Assembly: GCA_934646185.1 (NCBI GenBank)
Contig: CAKUEH010000001.1
Location: 1 to 64,000 of the forward strand
Direction of reading: 5' to 3'
DNA from: an uncultured Oscillospiraceae bacterium
Lineage (GTDB): Bacteria; Bacillota; Clostridia; Oscillospirales; Oscillospiraceae
Length of the DNA: 64,000 nucleotides
Shown: in pieces, positions 9,232-19,260 of the stretch
How positions within the stretch are numbered: the stretch's first letter is position 1
Layout of the letters: the number at the start of each line of letters is the position of its first letter
The notes under the pieces: generated by a model
Told to the model about the DNA's origin: nothing
Databases searched by the model: none
What the model saw: the letters and a program-made list of their open reading frames with translations, nothing else
Made by a program: the position numbers and the translations under genes

Positions 9232-10632
9232 TCAATTTGCGGCAGCCTGTTTGACTTCCTCCTCCCGGCGGCGGAAGATATTCGGAAAGCTGGTGAAAAT
9301 AATGATCGCCGTAACGATGCCTGCGACAAGATCGGCGATGCCCTCCGACAGATACACGCCCTTGAAGCCGAGAAAGTGCGTCAGCACGAAGCAGAGTGGG
9401 ATCAGAATGACGACCTTCCGGTTTACCGCCAGCAAAAGCGCCTCCTTCGCCTGGCCGAGCCCGACGTTGACGTTTTGCAGCGTCATCTGTACAAAGAACA
9501 TGATGGAGCCCATCAAAAACATCGGCGTATAGCGCTCGACGATCTGCGTGACCGCTTCGCTCGCAGAAAACAGCCTTGCGTACACGACCGGGAACGCCAT
9601 CGAGACGGACCAGATGCAGACCGCATAAATAAACGCGATGATCGTGACATATTTGATCCCCTGTTTCAGCCGCGCGGAGTCGGCCTTTCCGTAATTATAG
9701 CTCACAAACGGCTGCATGCCGTTCCCGAGGCCGTTCAGGGGCAGGGAAATGAGTTGGAGCGCGCTCAGCATAACGGTCAGCGCGGCGGTGTAGTCCTTGT
9801 TGCCGCCGGTCGAGCGGTTCAGATTGATGTTGAAGACGATCTGGATGGCGCATTCCGTCAGCGTCATGATAAACGGCGTGAAGCCCAGCGAAACGATGCT
9901 GAAGATCCGCCCCGGAGACAGTCCCAGCAGACTCGTCTGAAAGCGGAACAGGCTTTTCCGGGAGAAGAAAAAGCAGACGATCCACACGCACGAGCACAGC
10001 TGCGAGAGGACGGTTGCAAGACTCGATCCCTGTACGCCCATCCCAAAGGTAAAAATAAACAGAGGGTCGAGCACGATATTGATGAGCGCGCCCAGCAGCA
10101 CAGAGCTCATCGCAAGCCACGAATAGCCCTGCGTCAGAATGAACGGGTTGAGCCCCTGCGCCAGCATGACAAAGATCGTGCCGCAGGCGTAGATCCTGAG
10201 ATAGGAGACGGCGAAATCCACCGCGCTTTCCGGGCAGCCGAACAGCAGTACGATCTGCCGTGCAAAGCAGAACGCCGCCGCACCGATCACAATGCCCAGC
10301 AGGATCAGCAGGCAGAATGCTGTGTGAAAGATCCTGTTCGCCTCGTCTGGCTTTCCCTCGCCTAGCTTGATGCCGGCCCGCGGCGCGCCGCCAAGGCCGA
10401 CCAGATTCGCGAACGCCTGCATGATGAGCGTGATGGGAAGCACGATCCCAAGCGCCGCCAGCGCGTCCATGCCGGAGCCTTCAATCCGCGCGACGTACAT
10501 TCTGTCGACAATGTTGTATAAAAATGTAATGAGCTGCGCAATGACAGCCGGGACGGTCAGCTTGAATACAAGCGGTAGAATTTTTCCTTCCGCCAATTCG
10601 GCGGTCATATCCTGTTTTTTTCTGTTTGCCAT
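9232..10632 (-). CDS. MATE-family efflux transporter
   Basis: A 466-residue integral membrane protein with about 12 hydrophobic segments in two homologous halves. Family signatures include FKLTVPAVIAQLITFLYNIV with DRMYVAR at the N-terminus and GNGMQPFVSYNYGK in the second half. It would export cationic drugs or metabolites using a Na+ or H+ gradient; the substrate is not predictable. It is a single gene, divergent from the phosphohexomutase gene. Its likely promoter has an extended -10 (TGGTATAGT, just upstream of the ATG at 10632). Confidence 0.9.
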   Translation of the reverse strand: MANRKKQDMTAELAEGKILPLVFKLTVPAVIAQLITFLYNIVDRMYVARIEGSGMDALAALGIVLPITLIMQAFANLVGLGGAPRAGIKLGEGKPDEANRIFHTAFCLLILLGIVIGAAAFCFARQIVLLFGCPESAVDFAVSYLRIYACGTIFVMLAQGLNPFILTQGYSWLAMSSVLLGALINIVLDPLFIFTFGMGVQGSSLATVLSQLCSCVWIVCFFFSRKSLFRFQTSLLGLSPGRIFSIVSLGFTPFIMTLTECAIQIVFNINLNRSTGGNKDYTAALTVMLSALQLISLPLNGLGNGMQPFVSYNYGKADSARLKQGIKYVTIIAFIYAVCIWSVSMAFPVVYARLFSASEAVTQIVERYTPMFLMGSIMFFVQMTLQNVNVGLGQAKEALLLAVNRKVVILIPLCFVLTHFLGFKGVYLSEGIADLVAGIVTAIIIFTSFPNIFRRREEEVKQAAAN

Positions 10633-10699
10633 GGTATGTCTGTCCTGTTTTATTTTCGATCAAATATACTATACCAGAAGCGCGTCCAAAAATCTACCG

Positions 10700-10728
10700 T
10701 TGACAAGACGCGCGTCCTGCGATATTTT
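10700..10728 (+). promoter_or_regulatory. Promoter of the phosphohexomutase gene
   Basis: TTGACA (10700-10705), 17-base spacer, TATTTT (10723-10728), 26 bases before the ATG. Confidence 0.65.
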
Positions 10729-10754
10729 ATGGAAAAAGAAGGGGAGGGATCCGG

Positions 10755-12410
10755 ATGGAGCAGGCATATTCGCGCTGGCTCACGCACGTCACAGAGCCGG
10801 AGCTGCTGGCACAGCTGCAAAGCATGAATGAACAGGAACGGCAGGAGGCGTTTTGCCGCGAGCTTTCCTTCGGGACAGGCGGCCTGCGCGGTATTCTGGG
10901 CGCGGGCACGAACCGCATGAATGTCTATACCGTGCGCAGAGCGACCCAGGGACTTGCAAATTATCTGAAAAAGCAGAAACTTCCGCTGTCCGCCGCCATT
11001 GCGCATGACAGCCGCCGCTGCGGCCGCGCCTTTGCCGAAGCAGCCGCCAGCGTTCTGGCGGCGAACGGAATCCGGGTCTATCTCTATCCGAGACTGGAGC
11101 CGACGCCGGCACTCAGCTGGGCCGTGCGCAATTTCTCGTGCGGCGCGGGCATCTGCATCACAGCAAGCCACAATCCCGCGCAATATAACGGCTATAAGGT
11201 CTACGGCCCGGACGGCTGCCAGATCACGCTGGATGCGGCAAGCGCCATCGAAGCGGAGATCGCCGGGGTCGACTGCTTCACGGATGTGCAGACCTGCGGC
11301 TATCAGGAAGCCTGCGCCGATGGGCGCATCGAAGCGATCCCGGACAGTGTTCTGGACGCGTATGTCGACGCCGTCTATGCCCAGCGCGTGACGGATGCAG
11401 ACTGCTCCGGACTGCGGCTGGTCTATACGCCGCTCTGCGGCAGCGGACTCGAATGCGTACAGAAGCTGCTGAACAGACTTGGAATTGCGGATGTTGCGGT
11501 TGTTCCGAGCCAGAGGGAGCCGGACGGCGCTTTCCCGACCTGCCCGTATCCGAACCCGGAGATCCGGGAGGCCATGGAGGAGGGGCTGAAGCTCTGTAAG
11601 AAAATGCAGCCCGATCTTCTCATCGGCACAGACCCGGACTGCGACCGCTGCGGTGTCGCCGCGCGCGATCAGAAAGGGGAGTACAGGCTCCTTTCCGGCA
11701 ATGAAATGGGCGTGCTGCTGCTGGATTTCATCTGTAAGACACGCCTTTCCGCCAATATCATGCCGCATGACCCGGTCGCAGTCACAACGGTCGTCTCGAC
11801 CGGCATGGCAGATGGAATTGCCGCGCATTACGGCGTCGAGCTCCGGCGGACGCTCACGGGATTTAAATACATCGGCGAGCAGATCGGTCTGCTTGAACGC
11901 GAGGGACATCCGGAACGCTTTCTTTTCGGCTTCGAGGAGAGCTACGGCTATCTGTCCGGCCCGCATGTGCGCGACAAGGACGGTGTGAACGCGGTGCTGC
12001 TCATCTGCCAAATGACAAGTATGTACAAAAAGGCGGGTATGACGCTTCCGGAGGCATTGGATGCGCTGTGCCGGGCCTATGGGTGGTATGAAAACGGTCA
12101 GGTCGTCCGGGAGGTCCCGGGCGCGGACGGAATGGCGCGCAAGCAGGCCAGACTTGCGGCGCTGCGGAAAACGCCGCCCGCAGCGCTTGCGGACAAGCCG
12201 GTAGAGGCAATTCTGGATTATGCGCATGGCTTAAACGGCTTGCCGTCGGCTGATATGCTGGAATTCCGGCTTGCGAATGGCCGCGTCCTGCTCCGGCCCT
12301 CCGGCACGGAACCGAAACTCAAGCTCTATCTGGAGATCCACGAAAACGACCCGGTCCGGGCGAAACGATCCTATGCCGCACTGCGGACAGCCTGCGAGGC
12401 GCTTCTGTAG
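10755..12410 (+). CDS. pgcA: Phosphoglucomutase/phosphomannomutase (alpha-D-phosphohexomutase)
   Basis: Interconverts hexose 6- and 1-phosphates, feeding glucose-1-phosphate to glycogen and wall polymers. The 551-residue product matches the Bacillus PgcA type. Visible are SFGTGGLRG (39-46), the phosphoserine loop ICITASHNP (S138), the metal loop GTDPDCDRCG, the sugar-recognition GFEESYGY, and RPSGTEPKLKLY in the phosphate-binding domain. The start follows GGGGAGGGATCCGG. It could supply the glycogen operon at 29-39 kb. Strict sugar preference cannot be read from sequence. Confidence 0.93.
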   Translation: MEQAYSRWLTHVTEPELLAQLQSMNEQERQEAFCRELSFGTGGLRGILGAGTNRMNVYTVRRATQGLANYLKKQKLPLSAAIAHDSRRCGRAFAEAAASVLAANGIRVYLYPRLEPTPALSWAVRNFSCGAGICITASHNPAQYNGYKVYGPDGCQITLDAASAIEAEIAGVDCFTDVQTCGYQEACADGRIEAIPDSVLDAYVDAVYAQRVTDADCSGLRLVYTPLCGSGLECVQKLLNRLGIADVAVVPSQREPDGAFPTCPYPNPEIREAMEEGLKLCKKMQPDLLIGTDPDCDRCGVAARDQKGEYRLLSGNEMGVLLLDFICKTRLSANIMPHDPVAVTTVVSTGMADGIAAHYGVELRRTLTGFKYIGEQIGLLEREGHPERFLFGFEESYGYLSGPHVRDKDGVNAVLLICQMTSMYKKAGMTLPEALDALCRAYGWYENGQVVREVPGADGMARKQARLAALRKTPPAALADKPVEAILDYAHGLNGLPSADMLEFRLANGRVLLRPSGTEPKLKLYLEIHENDPVRAKRSYAALRTACEALL

Positions 12411-12413
12411 CGA

Positions 12414-12449
12414 CAAAATCCGGCCTGCCGCGAATGCGGCAGGCCGGAT
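12414..12449 (-). terminator. Hairpin between convergent genes
   Basis: ATCCGGCCTGCCGC-GAAT-GCGGCAGGCCGGAT is a perfect 14-bp stem. On the minus strand it is followed by TTTTG, so it best serves the leftward SLH-type gene. It may also stop the phosphohexomutase transcript. Confidence 0.75.
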
Positions 12450-12452
12450 CGC

Positions 12453-13685
12453 TCATTCTGTCCAATAAAGCCCTGCAGCTTTGGCCGCGGGAGCGGCGGT
12501 GAAGAGCATATTCGCTGCCTCGCGCCGCGTAAGCGGGCCCTCGTAGTCCGAGCTTGAAAGCGGGATCCCCGCATTTGAGAGCGCGCTGACCGCGCTCTGC
12601 GCCCAGGCGGGAACGGCGGAATCGCCGTCCTGCGCAAATACGGCGGCGTCGCCCGGCAGGCGCAGCAGCTTCTGCAGCATGACGGCGGCCTCTGCGCGGC
12701 TCAGATCCTCCTCCGGACGGAAGACCAGACCTTCTTCAGTCGGCGTTCCGGAGATCATACCGGACTGATAAGCTGCGGCCAGATACGGCTGCTGCCAGAG
12801 AGGCGTCTCCAATTCGTCCGCGAAGCCGGTCGAGATCGTCCCGTCCGACTGCTCAAGTCCGGCCAGCTTCATGCAGGCGATCAGAAACTCGCTGCGGCTG
12901 ACGGGGCAGTCCGGCTCAAAGCAGAGGTTTCCGGCGATGATCCTGCCTGTATAGATTCCCTTGTCCTTGAGCCACATGGCGGCGAACGCATCCCGGTCGC
13001 CGGACATATCCTGATACGTCGCCTTGTCGGCGGGCTTCAGAATGCGGATCTTGACGCTGGCCTCGTTCGAGACATTTCCGGCCGGGTCGGTCGCGGTAAA
13101 GACAAAGCAGTCCTTCCCGACCTTGTTCTTGTCCGGCGTATACGTGAAGCTGCCGTCCTCATGCAGCTCGACCGTGCCGCGCTTCGGTTCCTTGACGAGC
13201 TGATACGTCAGCTTCTGATCCTCCTGATCGACCGCGGCAAGCGTGCCGGAATTGGCGATGTTCTTATACGTTTCCAGCGTTCCATCCTCGCAGACAGGCG
13301 CGGTATTCGTGCCGGAGAGGATCCGGAGACCGACTGTGACGGTGTCGCCGAGCGTGCCGCCTTCGATCGGGCAGTAGACCAGCTCACAGTCCGCGTTTCC
13401 GAGGCAGACGGGGCGCAGCTTCATGTTTTCCAGCGCTGCGGCCGGCAGGATGTCGCCTTGCCGGATCACGCGGCTGCCAATGCACAGCTCCGCCTGATAG
13501 GCGGGCGGGACGGAGGAAATGTAGATGCCCTCCAGCCCGTCGGAATCAGAGAAATCCGCGGCGGTAAACTGATATTCCGAGGTATAATCGACGGTGATCT
13601 CCGCTGCCAGCGCAGGGACGCAGAGCATGACCAGAACCAGCGCTGCGGCCAGCGCGGCGCAAAGCGAGCAGATGCGGTGTTTCAA
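12453..13685 (-). CDS. Secreted protein with cadherin-like and S-layer-homology-type domains
   Basis: A 410-residue exported protein. The start is taken as TTG at 13685 because GAAGGAGG lies seven bases upstream; the ATG at 13703 is part of that same ribosome site. A signal peptide covers about residues 1-28 and ends PALAA. A region of about 60 residues (TYQLVKEPKRGTVELHED, then SFTYTPD and FVFTATDPAGN) looks like a bacterial cadherin/Ig-like repeat. The last 190 residues contain three SLH-like units (FAAMWLKDKGIY, SRSEFLIACMKLAG, LSRAEAAVMLQKLL, LTRREAANMLF). SLH domains usually tether proteins to pyruvylated wall polymers. It is probably a cell-surface protein; the ligand is unknown. Confidence 0.8.
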   Translation of the reverse strand: MKHRICSLCAALAAALVLVMLCVPALAAEITVDYTSEYQFTAADFSDSDGLEGIYISSVPPAYQAELCIGSRVIRQGDILPAAALENMKLRPVCLGNADCELVYCPIEGGTLGDTVTVGLRILSGTNTAPVCEDGTLETYKNIANSGTLAAVDQEDQKLTYQLVKEPKRGTVELHEDGSFTYTPDKNKVGKDCFVFTATDPAGNVSNEASVKIRILKPADKATYQDMSGDRDAFAAMWLKDKGIYTGRIIAGNLCFEPDCPVSRSEFLIACMKLAGLEQSDGTISTGFADELETPLWQQPYLAAAYQSGMISGTPTEEGLVFRPEEDLSRAEAAVMLQKLLRLPGDAAVFAQDGDSAVPAWAQSAVSALSNAGIPLSSSDYEGPLTRREAANMLFTAAPAAKAAGLYWTE

Positions 13686-13754
13686 AGGGAAAACCTCCTT
13701 CATGATGTTACGGAGGTAGTTTCTGCGTCAGGCGGGAAAATATGCAAACAAGCT

Positions 13755-13786
13755 GAAAAAAATCCCTCCGGAGTCTCCGGAGGGAT
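13755..13786 (-). terminator. Terminator after gdpP
   Basis: ATCCCTCCGGA-GAC-TCCGGAGGGAT read on the minus strand, followed by seven T residues. A textbook intrinsic terminator 15 bases downstream of the gdpP stop. Confidence 0.9.
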
Positions 13787-13800
13787 CAAATCGGAATCGC

Positions 13801-15777
13801 TTATGCATAAAATGCGTCGATCGCCGCGACAAGCTCCTGCAAAACCTCGCGCAGGGGCTTTCCCTTGATCTGCGCGCCGGCCGTCGCGCCGTTGCCGCCG
13901 CCGCCGAGCTTTTCCAGAACGGCCTGCACATTGCACGAGCCGATGGAACGCGCGCTGACGACGACCTGCTCGCCGTCCGGGAAAAGCACAAAGGAGGCTG
14001 TGATGCCGGAAATATTGATAAGCTCGTCCGCGGCCTGGGAGGCGATCACGCGCGTGATCGTTTCTTCCATGCAGGCGATGGCAAGCTCGCCGCGGTACAG
14101 CCGCGCCGCCTGCACGACGCGATAGCGCATGAGCGTATCATCCAGATCGTTCTGGAACAGCTTTTTAACCTCGACCGGGTCAGCGCCGGCCTTGCGCAGA
14201 TAGGCTGCCGACTCAAACGTGCGGGAGCCCGTGCGCACAGAAAAATTCTTTGTATCCAGCACGATACCGGCCAGCAGCGCCTGTGCCTCAAGCGGCTTGA
14301 CCTCGCGTTGGTTCACGGCGTACTGCAGAAGCTCCGTCACCAGCTCGGAGGCGGAGGACGCATACGGCTCATGCAGATTGAGGACCGGCTGCTCGATATA
14401 GTCTGCCGCTCTGCGGTGATGATCGATGACGGCCACGCGGGAGATCGACTCGAGCAGCGGCCTGCATTCAACCTGCTCGGGCCGGTTCGTGTCGACGACG
14501 ATGAGCAGACTGCGGTTGTCGGCCTCGACCAGCGCATCCTGTCCGGAAATGAACAGATCGGCATAGTCCTGCGAGGCTTTGAGCTCTGCAATCAGGCTCT
14601 GGCAGGCATTTTTCTGAAGATCGATCACGATCCGGGCCGGACGGCCCTTTGCGCGGCACAGACTCAGAAGACCGACGGCGGAGCCGAGTGCGTCGAGATC
14701 GGCCATACGGTGGCCCATGATATAGACCGTGCTGGACTGGCCGATCAGCTCCGACAAAGAGCCGGCCATCACGCGGGATTTGACGCGGGTATGCCGCTCG
14801 GTCTCCTTGGTCCGGCCGCCGTAGAAGGTAAAGTTGAACCGATCCTTGACGACGGCCTGATCGCCGCCGCGCGAGAGAGACATTTCGATCGCGAGCGTGG
14901 CGAAGCGGTAATTCTCCGCAAAGCTCCCGCCGTCCTTGCCGATGCCGAGCGAGATCGTCGCCGACATGCCGCTGCTTGCCGCAACGTGCCGCACGTCCTC
15001 CAGAATCGAAAAGCGCCCCTCCTGAAGCCGGGCCAGATCCTTGCTTTCAAAGATCACCAGATACCGGTTGCGCTCGATCTTCCGGCAGAGCGCCTCCAGT
15101 CCGGCCGTCCAGTTCGCGACCACGTCGTTGAGCTGCGCGTCGAGCGTGGAGACGGCGGAGTCGGAGAGATTGGCGGTCAGCTCGTCATAGTTGTCGATCA
15201 GGATGATCGACACGATGGGCCGCGTCCGCAGGAATTCGTCGCGGACGTTGAACATCTCGGTCATGTCGGCGAAATAGATCGTTGCGAGCTGCACGGTCGT
15301 CGCGTCGTCCTCAGACCGGACGTAGTTGCCGTAAATGCGGTAGCGCCGTCCGCCGATGATCTGGTCGCCGGGCAGCTCAGACCGGCCCTCGCGCAGCCAG
15401 CTGGTGGAAAAGCCGGGGATCACCGACTCGAGCGTCTGATAGCAGGCCGTGTCGGAGAGGCCTGTGATGGTAAAGAAGCTGGGATTGCCCCAGATGATCT
15501 CGTTTTCCGGCAGCCGGATGACCGCCATCGGGAACGCGGAGCCGGCATGGACAGAGATCCCGACAGAATCCGTCGCCGTCTGCACGTAGCTCATCAGCTG
15601 ACGCTTGCGTCTGGAAAAGCGGACGCGGCTGATGATAAACGCGATCACCGTTACAAAAAACGCGCCGCCCGCCAGATAATACTGCCGGAGCAGAGCCGCA
15701 GCGGCGGCGAACAGCAGCATGAGCGCAAAGTACCAGACTGTATTCGGATAGAGCAGCCGTCCGACAGACTTTTTCAT
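13801..15777 (-). CDS. gdpP: Cyclic-di-AMP phosphodiesterase GdpP (DHH family)
   Basis: Membrane-bound hydrolase that opens c-di-AMP to pApA and so controls turgor, potassium and beta-lactam tolerance in Firmicutes. The 658-residue protein has two N-terminal membrane helices (about 13-50), a PAS-like domain, a degenerate GGDEF domain and the DHH/DHHA1 catalytic module (MGHRMADLDALGSAVG, then VAVIDHHRRAADYIE, then a glycine-rich GGGGNGATAGAQI end). The ATG at 15777 is chosen for GGAGGCGGCGGTAT upstream and the normal length. In many Firmicutes gdpP sits beside rplI-dnaB; here it stands alone, about 30 kb from them. Its promoter is at 15821-15848. Confidence 0.93.
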   Translation of the reverse strand: MKKSVGRLLYPNTVWYFALMLLFAAAAALLRQYYLAGGAFFVTVIAFIISRVRFSRRKRQLMSYVQTATDSVGISVHAGSAFPMAVIRLPENEIIWGNPSFFTITGLSDTACYQTLESVIPGFSTSWLREGRSELPGDQIIGGRRYRIYGNYVRSEDDATTVQLATIYFADMTEMFNVRDEFLRTRPIVSIILIDNYDELTANLSDSAVSTLDAQLNDVVANWTAGLEALCRKIERNRYLVIFESKDLARLQEGRFSILEDVRHVAASSGMSATISLGIGKDGGSFAENYRFATLAIEMSLSRGGDQAVVKDRFNFTFYGGRTKETERHTRVKSRVMAGSLSELIGQSSTVYIMGHRMADLDALGSAVGLLSLCRAKGRPARIVIDLQKNACQSLIAELKASQDYADLFISGQDALVEADNRSLLIVVDTNRPEQVECRPLLESISRVAVIDHHRRAADYIEQPVLNLHEPYASSASELVTELLQYAVNQREVKPLEAQALLAGIVLDTKNFSVRTGSRTFESAAYLRKAGADPVEVKKLFQNDLDDTLMRYRVVQAARLYRGELAIACMEETITRVIASQAADELINISGITASFVLFPDGEQVVVSARSIGSCNVQAVLEKLGGGGNGATAGAQIKGKPLREVLQELVAAIDAFYA

Positions 15778-15820
15778 ATACCGCCGCCTCCATTTCATAA
15801 ACAACAGATTGTTTTTCTCT

Positions 15821-15848
15821 ATTATACCAGACATGACCGTAAAATCAA
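15821..15848 (-). promoter_or_regulatory. gdpP promoter with extended -10
   Basis: TTGATT (15843-15848), 16-base spacer, TATAAT (15821-15826) preceded by TGG, giving an extended -10. It lies about 45 bases before the gdpP ATG. Confidence 0.75.
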
Positions 15849-15950
15849 CATAAATCGCGATCCCCGTGCGGCGCATAAACCGGCTTTGGGAAAATACCTT
15901 CAGGAAAAGAAGGAAAAAAGGTATACTTTCTGAAAAAAGTGTGATATACT

Positions 15951-16120
15951 TAATCGGAATTGCCCGCAAGGGTTTCTTTTGGGATTATGCGCCGCATACC
16001 CCGGCGCAGCAAATAGATCAACTGCATATCACAAGGAGCGCAGGCAGCGTTGACAGCGGTCAGGACGAGACGGGGCCCTGACCGGTCATCCGCATGCGCC
16101 TGTTCTCCTGCGGCTTTTTT
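15951..16120 (+). ncRNA. Candidate structured small RNA or leader upstream of RNase J
   Basis: The 429 bases between gdpP and RNase J hold no gene. A -10-like TATACT (15945-15950) with no good -35 precedes a string of hairpins: CCC-GCAA-GGG (15963-15972), TGCGCCG/CGGCGCA (15988-16008), GGTCAGG/CCTGACC (16058-16083), and CCGCA/TGCGG followed by TTTTTT (16090-16120). The loop of the last hairpin can also pair with upstream GGAG...AGGC (16035-16045), giving a pseudoknot or a competing fold. The T-run end argues for a discrete transcript of about 165 bases. I could not match it to a known RNA family. Bases 16121-16206 hold only the region before the RNase J start. Confidence 0.4.
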
Positions 16121-16206
16121 GCATTTGTTCCGCGCGGATGGCGGCTTGCCAGACCGCTCCGCGCAGTCTAATCCATACCTAAATTATAAGAAAAGAGTGA
16201 AATCAT

Positions 16207-17862
16207 TTGGCAGAAAAATTAAAGATCATCCCGCTTGGCGGTCTGAATGAGATCGGCAAAAATATGACCGTGCTGGAATACGGCAAAGACATCATCATCG
16301 TCGACTGCGGCCTCGGCTTCCCGGACGATGAAATGTACGGCGTTGATCTGGTCATTGCCGATATGACGTATCTGGTCAAGAATAAGGACAAAATACGAGG
16401 CATGTTCCTGACGCATGGACATGAAGACCATATCGGCGGCATTCCCTACGCCATGGAGCAGTTCAACTGCCCCATCCACGCTACACGTCTGACCGCGGGA
16501 ATTGTCCAGCTCAAGCTGGAGGAGCATCAGCTCCAGAACACCGTCCATCTGTTTACGCACGAGGCGGGGGAGAAGGTCAAGGCCGGCTGCTTCACGGTGG
16601 AATTCATCCATGTGAATCATTCCATTGCCGACGCCGTTGCATTTGCCATCAAAACCCCGGTCGGCACCGTCGTCATGACGGGCGATTTCAAGATCGACAC
16701 CACAGCGGAAGACGGCATGATCGATCTGGCCCGCTTCGGAGCTCTGGGCAAGGAGGGCGTGCTCGCGCTGCTGTGTGATTCGACCAACGTCGAGCGGCAG
16801 GGCTATACGCCGTCCGAGCGCACGGTCGCGGGCAGCTTTGAGCGGCAGTTCACCGGCTGCAATAAGCGCATCATTGTCACGACCTTCGCCTCCAATGCCT
16901 TCCGCCTGCAAAGCCTCATCACGGTCGCAAAAAAATTCGGCCGCAAGGTCGCGGTCACGGGCCGCAGCATGGAAAATATCCTGAAGGTCTCTACGGAGCT
17001 CGGTTATCTGAAGATCCCGGCGGGGACGCTCGTCGATATCAACCAGATCAAGCAGATCCCGAACAACAAGCTCGTGATCGTCTCGACCGGCTCGCAGGGC
17101 GAGAACATGTCCGCGCTCTACCGCATGGCCTTCTCCGGCCACCGGCAGGTCGAGATCACCGCGTCTGACCGCGTCATTATCTCCGCGTCCGCCATTCCAG
17201 GCAATGAAAAATCCATCGGCAAGATCATCAACGAGCTCTACCGCAAGGGAGCCGAGGTCATCTATGACAAGCTCGAGGGCCTGCATGTTTCCGGCCACGC
17301 CTGCCAGGAGGAGCTGAAGATCATCCACGGCCTGCTCAAGCCCCGGTTCTTTATCCCCGTCCATGGCGAGCAGCGCCACCTGCAGGCGCATTCGCGTCTG
17401 GCACAGACCATGGGCATGGATCCGAAAAATATTTTCATCTCCGACATCGGCAAGGTGCTCGAGCTCACGAAGACCACCTGCAAATGGGGCGGGACTGTCC
17501 CGTCCGGCAGGATCCTTGTCGACGGCACCGGCGTCGGCGATGTCGGAAGCGTTGTTCTGCGTGACCGCAAGCATCTGGCGCAGGACGGCATGCTGGTCGT
17601 GGTCGTCAACATTTCCAGCGAGGACGGCAGCGTCATCACGGGCCCCGACATCATCACGCGCGGATTCGTCTATGTGAAGGAGTCGGAGAACCTGATGGAA
17701 GAGCTGCGCGTGATCGCCGCGCACGCCATCGACCGCTGCAGCCAGAACGGCCGCAGCGACTGGAGCGTTCTGAAGGCCAATATCAAAAACGATCTGTCCG
17801 GATACCTGTTCAAGACGACAAAGCGCAATCCGATGATCCTGCCGGTCATCATGGAGATCTGA
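16207..17862 (+). CDS. rnj: Ribonuclease J
   Basis: Metallo-beta-lactamase/beta-CASP nuclease with 5'-3' exo- and endonuclease activity, central to mRNA decay and 16S rRNA maturation in bacteria without RNase E. The 551-residue product carries LTHGHEDHIGGIPY (residues 68-81, zinc ligands), VNHSIADAVAF, GDFKID, and the C-terminal ISDIGKVLELT and GPDIITRGFVY segments typical of RNase J. The start is TTG at 16207, giving the standard MAEKLKIIPLGGLNEIGKN opening. A purine-rich AAGAAAAGAGTG serves as a rather weak ribosome site. It is followed by rpoD after a separate promoter. Confidence 0.95.
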   Translation: MAEKLKIIPLGGLNEIGKNMTVLEYGKDIIIVDCGLGFPDDEMYGVDLVIADMTYLVKNKDKIRGMFLTHGHEDHIGGIPYAMEQFNCPIHATRLTAGIVQLKLEEHQLQNTVHLFTHEAGEKVKAGCFTVEFIHVNHSIADAVAFAIKTPVGTVVMTGDFKIDTTAEDGMIDLARFGALGKEGVLALLCDSTNVERQGYTPSERTVAGSFERQFTGCNKRIIVTTFASNAFRLQSLITVAKKFGRKVAVTGRSMENILKVSTELGYLKIPAGTLVDINQIKQIPNNKLVIVSTGSQGENMSALYRMAFSGHRQVEITASDRVIISASAIPGNEKSIGKIINELYRKGAEVIYDKLEGLHVSGHACQEELKIIHGLLKPRFFIPVHGEQRHLQAHSRLAQTMGMDPKNIFISDIGKVLELTKTTCKWGGTVPSGRILVDGTGVGDVGSVVLRDRKHLAQDGMLVVVVNISSEDGSVITGPDIITRGFVYVKESENLMEELRVIAAHAIDRCSQNGRSDWSVLKANIKNDLSGYLFKTTKRNPMILPVIMEI

Positions 17863-17925
17863 TCCGGAATCTCAAAGATTTTTTCTGAAATACAAGAAAA
17901 ATCAGAAAAAAAGTCAAATCAGGCA

Positions 17926-17955
17926 TTGTCAAATTGACAAAGTTGGGGTTATAAT
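17926..17955 (+). promoter_or_regulatory. rpoD promoter
   Basis: TTGTCA (17926-17931), 18-base spacer, TATAAT (17950-17955). The -35 lies inside a palindrome TTGTCAA-A-TTGACAA, which may be a regulatory site or chance. Confidence 0.65.
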
Positions 17956-17994
17956 AACACAGTTGCGCGAGTGCGCGGCAATGTTACCAGATGA

Positions 17995-19146
<1,152 letters not shown>

Positions 19147-19152
19147 TACCCC

Positions 19153-19188
19153 AAAACGCCCTTGCAGAATGCTGCGAGGGCGTTTTTT
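19153..19188 (+). terminator. rpoD terminator
   Basis: AACGCCCTTGCAG-AATG-CTGCGAGGGCGTT followed by TTTT, 8 bases after the rpoD stop. Confidence 0.92.
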
Positions 19189-19260
19189 GTTCCATTCATG
19201 CAACCATCGCGCACAAATTTCGTCTTAGATAGTATCAGGAAGAATCAGGAGGGAAACTCT

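Noticed and set aside
13686..13703. ATG 13703 as start of the SLH-type protein
   Set aside because: This ATG is part of the GAAGGAGG ribosome site itself; TTG 13685 is correctly spaced and places the signal peptide at the N-terminus.
15951..16120. 6S RNA or SRP RNA in the gdpP/RNase J gap
   Set aside because: The two ends do not pair into the long 6S stem, and the SRP GGTC...GGAAGG loop signature is absent.
16050..16250. A 66-codon frame between gdpP and RNase J
   Set aside because: It runs through a terminator-like hairpin and into the RNase J start in another frame; composition is not protein-like. The RNA interpretation fits better.
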